From the NCBI GenBank assembly GCA_963829955.1, contig CAWHKS010000026.1:18436-82435 (forward strand): 64,000 bases of DNA, read 5' to 3'. The position numbers and the translations under genes were made by a program. Position 1 is the first letter of the stretch; the number at the start of each line of letters is the position of its first letter. Shown here one piece after another: positions 56,856 to 64,000 of the stretch. The notes under the pieces were generated by a model. It did no database searches and was not told where the DNA came from. It worked only from the letters and a program-made list of their open reading frames with translations. Source of the stretch: DASTFY01 sp963829955. GTDB lineage: Bacteria > Actinomycetota > Acidimicrobiia > Acidimicrobiales > Ilumatobacteraceae.

Positions 56856-57982
56856 CTAGGGGCCGTCGGTGGACAGAGACGCCTCTGACGGCCACGCCGC
56901 CCATGCGGGGGAACTTGCCCGCGCTGACGAGGTACCCGTTGGCGGTGTCGATGGCCATCACGCCGGTGCTGCCCCGAGGACGCGGGCGCGAAGCCGCGGG
57001 AGGATCGCTGGGTCGTTGTTGCGGCGTCGGCGGCCAGGAGCCGCAGCGTCGTGTTGCCGAGGAACCCGTCGTGGAAGCCGAAGTAGACGTTGTTGTTGGC
57101 GAAGCGAACGGCCTGGACGTCGCCGTCGGCCCGCTGCGCCAGATGCGGCCGCCGCCGCCGATGTTCCACGCCGCGGCGGAGTTGAAGCCACCACCGCCGG
57201 CGATGAACACCCGCTCACCGTTCCCGCGTTGCCGAGCGTGATGTCGAGCACCAGATCGTTGAGCTGGTTGTAGGGCTGGCCCTGCAGAGCCCCGTTGGCC
57301 GGGCTGAGCGCGGCAAGGTAGGTCCGGGCCATGCCCCCCGACCGTGGTGAAGTTGCCGCCGACCAGGATCTGGTTGGTCGCCGCGCTGTAGGCGACGGCG
57401 TAGGTCTTGGCGTTGAGGTTGGGGTTGAAGCTGGTCACCGCACGGTGCGTCAGGTCGATGGCCGCGGCCCGGCGACGGGCCGTGCCGTTGATCGCCGTGA
57501 AGTCGCCGACCAGGTAGAGGGTGTTGCCGACCACAGCAGGTCGCGCACGGGGTTGTTGACGTTGTAGTTGAAGTTCGGCGTCGACGTCGCCGGTGCGCGA
57601 GGTTGATGCGGGCCAGGCGGTTGCGCGCCGACGCCGTCGATGGTCGTGAAGTCGCCGCCGACGTACAGCCAGGTGCCGTCGGACGCGAGGGCCCGCACCG
57701 TCCCGCCCTCGTTCGTGTCCGGCTTGGAACGGCAGCAGGCTGTTGCTCGGCGGGTTGGCGGCCATGTTGATGGCCATGAGGTTCGACTCGGCTGCGCTGC
57801 GCGTAGCGGCGGGCCTCGGTGAACGCTCCGCCGATGTACGCGGTATTGCCGACGACCTCGACTGCGTACGCCGTGCCGCTCTGCCCCCAGAGATCGAGTG
57901 GCGTTGCGGGATACGGGTTGGGCGCCGCGCCGGCCGGCGCGGCGGTCACTACGACGATGGCCGCGGCCACGACGGCTGGCAC
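56856..57982 (-). CDS. Secreted beta-propeller paralogue E (frameshifted)
   Basis: Fifth and last of the propeller array, ~376 codons. GTG 57982 starts a plain signal peptide (VVAAAIVVVTAAPAGAAP), not a lipobox, unlike B-D. The mature start LDLWGQSGTAYAVEVVGNTA with YIGGAFTEARRYA is the family's opening. Blades can be followed across frames: LASDGTWLYVGGDFTTIDGV, NTLYLVGDFTAINGTARRRA, TNQILVGGNFTTVGGHG, the C-terminal module DGDVQAVRFANNNVYFGFHD with NTTLRLLAADA, and ANGYLVSAGKFPRMGGVAVR. At least six breaks. The end is taken as the TAG at 56856, after one shift. Repeats fit the delta-60/DUF5122 propeller type. Ligand unknown. Confidence 0.68.
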
Positions 57983-58038
57983 CGACGGCCCGGCGTGCCG
58001 AACCGGTCGAACCGACAGGTACGCTCGCTACAGACCGC

Positions 58039-59398
58039 TCATGACTGATCTCCTCTTTCGGACCCGCCGATCAGACGGCCCCTGATGATTGAACGCCGAG
58101 CAGCCGGCTGATGCATTACGCATGCGTTCGGGAAGATGGCGAGGCCCTTCACAGGGACACCGCCCATGTTGGCGAAGTAGCCGCCGGCGACGAGGTAGCG
58201 GCCGTCGGCGTCGAGGGTCCAGACACCCGGGTGGCTGCTGGACGCCGGGCGGAACCCGGCCTGCACGTCTCCTGTGTTGGGATCGACGGCGTGCACGCGC
58301 TGCGTGTTGTCACCCTCGAAGCCGTCGTGGAAGCCCTGGTAGACGTAGCCGTTGCTGAGAAGGATGGCCTGGGTGTCGCCGTCGGCATCGACGAACCAGT
58401 CCTCGTTACCGGTGTGCGGCGTCCCACTGGACACCGATGTTGAACCGTGTGCCGCCGTAGACCTTCGAGCCGTCGGGACTGACCTGCAGGTCGAGCACGG
58501 CGGCGCGGGACCGGTCGAAGTCAGCCGGGCCCTGGACGGCACCGGTAGCGGGGTTGATCTCGGCCATGAAGTCGCGGGGGAACCCGCTGACGTTGAGGAA
58601 GTCGCCGCCGATGTAGATCCTCGATCCATCGGGGCTGGCGGCGACCGTCATCACCCTGAGCGTCGATCACCGGGTTGAACGTGGGATCGAGGGCACCGGT
58701 CGTCGTGTTGACGGCCGCCGCCCGCGTGCGGGTCTGGTCGTTCACGGTGTTGAACTCGCCCACGATGTAGAGGCGGGAGCCGACGATGACCATGTCGTCG
58801 ACCGGGCCCGGACGTGGCCACGAAGTTGGGGTCGACCGCGCCGGTGGCCAGGTTGATCTTGGCCAGGCCGCGCTTCGGCGACGCCCTTGACCGTCGTGAA
58901 GTTGCCACCGATGAAGAGCGAGGTGCCGTCCGAGGCCATCGCCGTGACCGGACCGTTGGTATCGGCCACGAACGGGAGCAGGTCGCCGTTCGTGATGTTG
59001 ACGGCCATGAAGTTGGCCCGCGGGGCGGTCTGCGGTCCCCGCACCGCGGTGGCGAAATCGCCACCGACGTACACCGTGTTGCCGACGATCTCGACCACGT
59101 CGACGTATTCCGTGAACGCGCCCGGGAGTCGCCTTCACGATGCCCCAGCCGTTCAGGGGCGTCGGCGAGTACAGCTTCGGCTGGCTCGGGACGGTCGGCA
59201 CGGGCACGGTCGTCGTGTCGTCTGTGGTCGTGGTCGTCGGCGTCCCCGGGCCGGCCGTGGTGGTCGGACCACCCGTCGCCGGCACGGTTGGCTGCGACCC
59301 CGGCGGCGACCCCACCTCGGCGGCACGCAGGCCACGACAGCGAGCGCCGCCGCGCTCGCCGCCACCATGGTCACGACCTTCCGCCGCCCCGCCTTCAT
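58039..59398 (-). CDS. Lipoprotein beta-propeller paralogue D (frameshifted)
   Basis: ~453 codons. Signal KVVTMVAASAAALAVVACVP ends in a lipobox-like VVAC. A Thr/Pro-rich linker follows (GPGTPTTTTTDDTTTVPVPT), then PLNGWG and EIVGNTVYVGGDFATAVRGP. Blades: MASDGTSLFIGGNFTTVKGV, VGSRLYIVGEFNTVNDQTRT, ASPDGSRIYIGGDFLNVSGF. The C-terminal module is very clear: DGDTQAILLSNGYVYQGFHD, HAVDPNTGDVQAGFRPASSS, HPGVWTLDADGRYLVAGGYF and ANMGGVPVKGLAIFPNA. The frame runs to 58039, though a TAA near 58107 one frame away may be the real end. Breaks at several places between 58650 and 59330. Confidence 0.7.
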
Positions 59399-59431
59399 CT
59401 TCGTGTCTCCTTCTCGCTCTTTCGTGTTCGG

Positions 59432-60607
59432 CTATGGGTGGATCGACAGTCCTTGGACGGCTCGCCCGCCCATCCGTCCGAACAGCCCGCCGACCGCGAG
59501 GAACGTGCCGTCGGCATCGATGGTCAGGACCCCGGGATGGGAGCCCGAGGCCGGCATGAAGTTCTGGACGAGGTTTCCGTTGGACGTGTCGACCGCCAGG
59601 ATCCGCAGGGAGTTGTTCCCTCCGAAGCCGTCGTGGAAGCCGAAGTACAGGTAGCCGCTGCTCTCCTTCACGGCCTGCACGTCACCGTCGGCCCGGTGTC
59701 GCCACCGCTGCCGCCCCGTCGCCGGGTCGAGTGGCGATGGCGCTGTTCATGCCTCCGCCGGCCGCCACGTAGACGATACCGTCGGGTCCCACCGTCACGT
59801 CGCGGATGTAGTCGTTGAGCGACGGAGAAGTTCGTCCCCAACGGCGCGCCCGTGATCGGGTTCACGTCGAGCAGGAATGGACCGGCGTTGCCGGCCAGGC
59901 CGAGGTACAGCCTGGTCCCCGCCGGGTTGATGGCCACGCTGTTGACCCGCGACTGCGCGTTGGGGTTGAAGGTCGGATCGAGCGCTCCGGTGCCCTTGTC
60001 GAGCACGCGCCGCGCCTCGCCGCTGCACGCCGTTCACCTGACCGAACGGGCCGACGACGTAGAGCTTGTTGCCGACCAGCAGGAGATCCATGACGTACGT
60101 CGGGATGTTGGGTGCGAACGACGTGTCGACCGCGCCCGTGGCCGCGTTCACCTTGGCCAGCCGAGGCCGGCGCACGCCGTTCACCGTGTCGAAGTCACCG
60201 CCCGAGGTAGACGTTGAAGCCGTCCGAGATGACCGCCCGGACCACGCCGTCGGTGTTGGCGACGAACGGCAGCAGGTTGCCCGTGGTCCGTTCGACGGCC
60301 ATCACGTTGCTGCGGGGCGCGGACTGGTTGTTCTTCCTCGCCTCGTCGAACTCGCCGCCGACGAAGACGTTGTTGCCGGCGATGTCGACCGCGTAGGCGG
60401 TGCCGTCGTGGCTCCAGCCGTTGAGGGGCATCTCCGCGTACAGGTGGGGCGGCGCCGTGAAGATGGTCGTCGGCGGGGGCGTGGCGCCGGCGTGCCACCC
60501 GGGCCACCACCCGGCGGGACGACCCGCGGCGGCCCGCAGGCCGCCACCAACAGGGCTCCGGCTAGCAGCCCCGCCGGTACCAGCAGCTTCGTTGTCCTCC
60601 GCGTCAC
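59432..60607 (-). CDS. Lipoprotein beta-propeller paralogue C (frameshifted)
   Basis: ~392 codons from GTG 60607. Signal TKLLVPAGLLAGALLVAACG has a good lipobox (LVAAC), then a Pro/Gly linker and PLNGWSHDGTAYAVDIAGNN with VFVGGEFDEARKNN. Blades: ISDGFNVYLG, RRPRLAKVNAATGAVDTSFA (a textbook delta-60 unit), VGNKLYVVGPFGQVNG, INPAGTRLYLGLAGNAGPFL. C-terminal module: AVKESSGYLYFGFHDGFGGN, LRILAVDTSNGNLVQNFMPA, SGSHPGVLTIDADGTFLAVG and GLFGRMGGRAVQGLSIHP. Gap to B is 14 nt and to D 33 nt, so B-E look like one operon. Confidence 0.7.
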
Positions 60608-60621
60608 GCTTCGTTCTCCCG

Positions 60622-61875
60622 TCAGTTGAAGATGGCCAGGCCGTTGAGCTTGTTGGTGCCCCCCATGGAGCTGAAGTCGCCCACCGCGAACAACCGGCCG
60701 CGGTCCTGGGCGAGGCCGCGCACGCCGAGGACGCCACCGCTGTTGGGGGCGAATCCCGTCGTGGCGCCGTTGGCCGGGCTCATGCCCTCCAGCCGCTTGG
60801 CGGTGTCGCCGTTCCAGCCGCCGTGGAAGCCGCCGTAGAGCGTCCCGCCGATGAGCTCGATGGCCTGGGCGTCGCCGTCAGGCCCGTTCTGCTCCCAGAC
60901 GCTCGCACCCGAGATGAGGCGTTGTACGAGGCGAACTTGTTGCCGCCGTTCGTGCCGCCCGGACGGGCCGGGCCGATGGCGACGTAGGGCGTGACGTTGT
61001 CGCTGCCGACGGCGATCGAGAAGATCCGGCCCTGGATGACCCGACCGGCAGGCTGGCGCGGCTGAACACGACCGGATCGACCGCGCCGGTGTCGGCGTTA
61101 GTGCGGGCCAAGCGCGTTGTGGGCCACGTTGTTGACGACGTCGAAGCTGCCGCCGATGTAGACGTTCTGCTGGGCGAGGCCGCCGCTCGAGCTCGAGTGC
61201 CTCGACGCGGCCGTCGGCGTCGATGCTCCAGCCGGTGAGGGCGCCGGTGTCCTTGTTGACGCTGGCGCCCTTGCGGCGACCCGGACCGGCGATGTCGAAG
61301 TCGCCGCCGACGTAGACACTGGCGTTGGCGGCCGGTAGCCGAGGGCCAGGACGTCGTCCGGGATGGCCGGCGGGTTGAACGCCGCGACCCTCGCCCCGGT
61401 GGTCGGGTGCACCTTGACGAGCCGGTTGGAGGCCTGGCCGTTGTAGCTCGTGAACTCTCCACCGACGAACAGGCTCGTGCCGTCCGTCGTGAGGGCCCAC
61501 ACCCGGTTGTTGGTGTCGCCCACGAAGGTCGACAGCAGGGCGCCGTCCTTGATGCAGAAGGCAGCCAGGTTCTGGCGGTTGACCTTCTGGCCGCCGGGCG
61601 AGACGGCCTGGGAGAACGTGCCGCCGACATAGACGATGTCGCCGATGGCGACGGTGGCGTAGGCGGTGCCGTTCACGCCCCAGGAGCTGATCGGGTTCGA
61701 GCTGTTCGGGCCGGGGGTGGCGTCCGTGCCGGCCGCGGGGCAGGCGGGCTTCGGCGGCGGTGAGGTCGTCGGGGGCGGCGGGGGCGGGCGGCGGGGGCGG
61801 CGGCCCGCACGCCGTGCCGACGGCGGCGACCGCCAGCACTCCTGCGATTCCTAGCACTCGAGCCTTGAAGGCCAT
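60622..61875 (-). CDS. Lipoprotein beta-propeller paralogue B (frameshifted)
   Basis: ~418 codons. Signal ARVLGIAGVLAVAAVGTACG then seven prolines (GPPPPPPAPAAP). Mature start NPISSWGVNGTAYATVAIGD with IVYVGGTFSQAVSPGG. Blades: ALTTDGTSLFVGGEFTSYNG, QASNRLVKVHPTTGARVAAF, QNVYIGGSFDVVNNVAHNAL. C-terminal module: WEQNGPDGDAQAIELIGGTL, YGGFHGGWNGDTAKRLEGMS, GVLGVRGLAQDRGRLFAVGD and FSSMGGTNKLNGLAIFN. It is the first gene after a group of three hairpins. Confidence 0.7.
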   Translation of the reverse strand: MAFKARVLGIAGVLAVAAVGTACGPPPPPPAPAAPDDLTAAEARLPRGRHGRHPRPEQLEPDQLLGRERHRLRHRRHRRHRLCRRHVLPGRLARRPEGQPPEPGCLLHQGRRPAVDLRGRHQQPGVGPHDGRHEPVRRWRVHELQRPGLQPARQGAPDHRGEGRGVQPAGHPGRRPGPRLPAANASVYVGGDFDIAGPGRRKGASVNKDTGALTGWSIDADGRVEALELERRPRPAERLHRRQLRRRQQRGPQRAWPALTPTPARSIRSCSAAPACRSGHPGPDLLDRRRQRQRHALRRHRPGPSGRHERRQQVRLVQRLISGASVWEQNGPDGDAQAIELIGGTLYGGFHGGWNGDTAKRLEGMSPANGATTGFAPNSGGVLGVRGLAQDRGRLFAVGDFSSMGGTNKLNGLAIFN

Positions 61876-61906
61876 GGCGGATGGTTCCTCTCGGGTTCTA
61901 CGCGTG

Positions 61907-62023
61907 GTGACTCGGGCCCTGCCCGCCCGAGTCACGTTGTGGTTGGTCTGCTTGTTCCCGGTCCGGGGCCTGCCGGCACCATTGCCGGCAGGTCCCCAGG
62001 CCGTTCACCACGGAAAGTGGTGA
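61907..62023 (-). terminator. Three hairpins in the A-B intergenic region
   Basis: In minus-strand order: TCACCAC-GGAAA-GTGGTGA (62005-62023, 7 bp); a strong stem with CCTGCCGGCA/TGCCGGCAGG plus GGGG/CCCC after a one-base bulge (61965-61997); and GTGACTCGGG/CCCGAGTCAC around 9 nt (61907-61935). They start 17 bp after the stop of paralogue A and end ~31 bp before the ATG of B. At least one is probably a terminator for A; the last, next to the B ribosome-binding site, could control translation of B. Confidence 0.6.
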
Positions 62024-62039
62024 GAGTTGGACGGTCCGG

Positions 62040-63329
62040 TCAGCCGAAGATGGCCAGGCCGTGGAGGTTGGTGGTGGTGCCGATGGAGGTGAAGTCACCG
62101 ACGGCCACCATCCGGTTGCTGCCCTGCGCCAGGTCGAACACGCCTGCCGACAGCAGCGACCGCCGGCTGGAAGGCGGTGATCTGGGTGTTGACGCCGTTG
62201 GCCGGGTTGATGCCCAGCAGGCGGTAGTTGTTCGGGTTCAGCGGCAGCGGAGCCGCCGCGTTGTTGTACCCGCCCAGGAAGCCGGCGAACAGGTTGGTGC
62301 CGATGACCTCGACGGCCTCGCCGTTGCCCTGCAGGTTGTTGTTGTTCCAGGCCTGCGTGCCGTCGGCGGTGTTGAAGTTGATGATGCGGTCGCCCGCACC
62401 CGCGGCGCCGGGGCCAGTGCCGATGGCGGCATAGAGGCTGGCGTTGTTGGCGGAGACGGCCAGGTCGAACGGACGGGCGCCGAGCGCACCGGCGTTGAAG
62501 GCGGCCACGAGGTTGCCGGGGGTACCGGCGGTGAGCCGGGCCAGACGGTCACGAGCCTGACCAGCGGCCTGCTGGCTCGGCTTCTTCACCTCGGTGAAGT
62601 TGCCACCGATGTAGACCGCGGTGTTGTCCGGGCTGACCGCGATGGCCTCCACCTTGGAGTTGGCACCAGCGAACCAGCCAGTCCAGGTACCCGTGGTCGG
62701 GTTGAAGCCGGCGGCGTTGCCGACGTAGTTCTGGTTGCCGGCCGGCGGCGCACCGATCTTGCCGAACTCGCCGGCCGCGTACAGAACGCCTCCAGCGAAG
62801 TGCATGTCGAGCACCGGGGCCTGCGGAGCCTTCGGCGCGAACTGCGGCGATGCGGGCGCCGGACGTGGCGCTGACCTTGACCAGGTGCAGCGGCGAGGCG
62901 CCGGCGACGAAGTTGCCTCCGACGAACAGGTTGGTGCCGTCGGTGGCCAGCGCGTTCACCGAGGTGACGGTGGTGGCGCCGAGGTTGGGCACGAAGCTCG
63001 TGTCCAGCTTGCCGTTGGCCAGGCAGAAGGCCGCCAGCTTGTTCCGGGCCGTCGGGGCACCGTTCGGGGCCACGGCGGCCGTGAACTCACCACCGACGTA
63101 GACGCGGGGGCCGATCACGGCCGTGGCCAGCGCCCGGCCGTTGACGCCCCACGTGCCCGGGATCGGGTTCTGGGTGTCGGGGCCGGCGACGCCGGAGGCC
63201 GGCACGGCCGGGCAAGCCGGGGGCGGCGGGGGCGGCGGGGGTCGGGGGCGGCGGCGGCCCGCAGGCCGTGCCGATGATGGCTGCGGCCAGCACGCCGGCG
63301 GGGAGCAGCAGTCGGGTCTTCGTTCGCAT
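62040..63329 (-). CDS. Secreted beta-propeller paralogue A (frameshifted)
   Basis: First of the array, ~430 codons from ATG 63329. Signal KTRLLLPAGVLAAAIIGTAC then GPPPPPTPAAPAAP; the Cys context is weaker as a lipobox than in C and D. Mature part: NPIPGTWGVNGRALATAVIG, RVYVGGEFTAAVAPNGAPTA, ALATDGTNLFVGGNFVAGAS, GVLYAAGEFGKIGAPPAGNQ, SPDNTAVYIGGNFTEVKKPS, NNASLYAAIGTGPGAAG and VEVIGTNLFAGFLGGYNNAA, ending AVGDFTSIGTTTNLHGLAIF. The GFHxG of the others is GFLGG here. Breaks near 63240, 62840 and 62150. GGGAGG lies 12-15 nt before the start. Divergent from cysD. Confidence 0.7.
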
Positions 63330-63769
63330 GGTTTGGGGGATCCTCCCGTCGATGCCGACCCGGCCCGCCGGTCCGGCTGTGGTGAAAAACGTGCTGAAGG
63401 GCCTGTGTGTCAACGAGCCCGACCCGCCCCAAGTTCCGCCTGTCCTTGCAGCCGGGAGCACAGACCGTGTTCGTCGATACGCCAGTCCTAACGTCCGTCC
63501 GGTCCGGGCGATTGCACCAACCCCCGGCGATGTTCACCCAGCGGGGTCAACGAGGGCCCTGGATCACACGCTCGGTGATGAAACGGCCACGCAGTTCGGC
63601 GAATCGCCCGGTCACGGCCGCCGATCGCCGTGGATTGCCTCCCTGACCGGTTGGTCGGCCACGGAGCGTGGTGCAGGATGGCTGCCATGTCCGCCACCCC
63701 CTGCACCTTCTCCGCGCTCGGCGGGCCATCATGACCGCCGCCGAGCCCTTCATCGCACAGGAGCCGAGG
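63330..63769. other. 440-bp divergent intergenic region between propeller A and cysD
   Basis: No gene is supported here. On the minus strand a TTGACA lies at the distance expected of a -35 box for propeller A, but no good -10 follows. On the plus strand an 8-bp hairpin GGTGCAGG...CCTGCACC with a 22-nt loop (63670-63707) lies ~60 bp before the cysD start. I see no match to a known sulfur or SAM riboswitch. Confidence 0.5.
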
Positions 63770-64000
63770 ATGCCGATGACCAGACGCCTACCGGACGCAC
63801 CTGCACGCCCTCGAAGACGAGTCGATCCACATCATGCGAGAGGTGGCGGCCGAGTTCGAGCGCCCCTGCCTGCTGTTCAGCGGTGGCAAGGACTCGATCG
63901 TGATGGCGCGAGTGGCCGAGAAGGCGTTCTGGCCGGGACGGATCCCGTTCCCCCTCCTCCACATCGACACCGGCCACAACTTCTCCGAGGTCCTCGCCTA
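63770..64000 (+). CDS. cysD: Sulfate adenylyltransferase subunit 2, N-terminal part (cut by window edge)
   Basis: ATP sulfurylase small subunit, which makes APS from sulfate and ATP together with CysN. ATG 63770 has CAGGAG 6 nt upstream but its frame departs within a few codons (an extra A near 63783). The true frame then gives THLHALEDESIHIMREVAAE, FERPCLLFSGGKDSIVMARV with the PP-loop SGGKDS, and FPLLHIDTGHNFSEVLA, the family's hallmark. About 77 residues are visible; the rest lies beyond the window. cysN is presumably next. It fits with the sulfonate-type importer at 29-32 kb. Confidence 0.92.
   Translation, partial: MPMTRRLPDAPARPRRRVDPHHARGGGRVRAPLPAVQRWQGLDRDGASGREGVLAGTDPVPPPPHRHRPQLLRGPRL

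Noticed and set aside
63330..63769. SAM or cysteine-related riboswitch before cysD
   Set aside because: Only one 8-bp hairpin with a large loop; none of the conserved cores of known sulfur riboswitches can be found by eye.

Overview
The window is high-GC DNA from an actinobacterium. Markers pointing there are an F420-type luciferase-like oxidoreductase, a class II (GlpX) fructose bisphosphatase, a septum-formation lipoprotein, a RskA-type anti-sigma factor, DUF2752 and DUF427 proteins, and a MurA with Asp at the catalytic Cys position. An Acidimicrobiia-like lineage is my inference; no rRNA or other phylogenetic marker is present. Genes are dense on both strands. I saw no tRNA, rRNA, CRISPR array, insertion sequence or prophage gene.

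Caveat for every entry: about 25 genes can only be read through by changing frame once or more. They include genes a cell can hardly lose (atpA, atpG, murA, glgB, fumC). Breaks sit in GC-rich or homopolymer runs and some compensate each other, so I read them as sequencing indels, annotate each gene as one CDS, and give the approximate break positions.

Layout. 1-4.9 kb: two ammonium transporters (one cut by the window edge), NhaA, a winged-helix regulator and a LOG-type hydrolase. 5.0-8.8 kb: acyl-CoA dehydrogenase, a CitE/malyl-CoA-lyase-like aldolase, a double DUF427 protein and an FMN-binding split-barrel protein. 8.8-13.0 kb: a minus-strand signalling cluster of eIF-2B-like protein, TIR-WD40 protein, Ser/Thr kinase and multi-pass membrane protein. 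13.0-24.7 kb: thioredoxin-like protein, both fumarase classes back to back, secreted S33 peptidase, DUF2752, LLM oxidoreductase, secreted propeller-like protein, methyltransferase, GalT-like transferase, SRPBCC protein and a LysR regulator. 24.7-35.6 kb: azlCD, glgB, a GlgA-type glycosyltransferase, a sulfonate/nitrate-type ABC transporter with an Rrf2 regulator, and glgP. 35.7-39.7 kb: ECF sigma/anti-sigma operon with a 34-codon ORF wedged between, enoyl-CoA hydratase, MeaB, NifU-like protein and a cupredoxin lipoprotein. 39.75-40.12 kb: a 106-107 bp tandem repeat. 40.1-48.6 kb: murA, an MFS transporter, hydrolase, J-domain protein, two micro-genes, glpX, septum-formation lipoprotein and SDR. 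48.6-56.6 kb: the complete ATP synthase operon with two b-type subunits. 56.8-63.3 kb: five tandem paralogous secreted beta-propeller proteins. 63.8 kb to the end: the start of cysD.

Themes: glycogen and sugar metabolism (glgB, glgA-like, glgP, galT-like, glpX), nitrogen uptake (two Amt, a possible GlnR site), sulfur supply (sulfonate-type ABC with Rrf2, and cysD) and energy (two fumarases, ATP synthase). The least explained parts are the TIR-WD40/kinase cluster, the propeller array, a 26-bp palindromic motif shared by two distant promoter regions, and the repeat whose units each carry a hairpin and a Shine-Dalgarno plus ATG.
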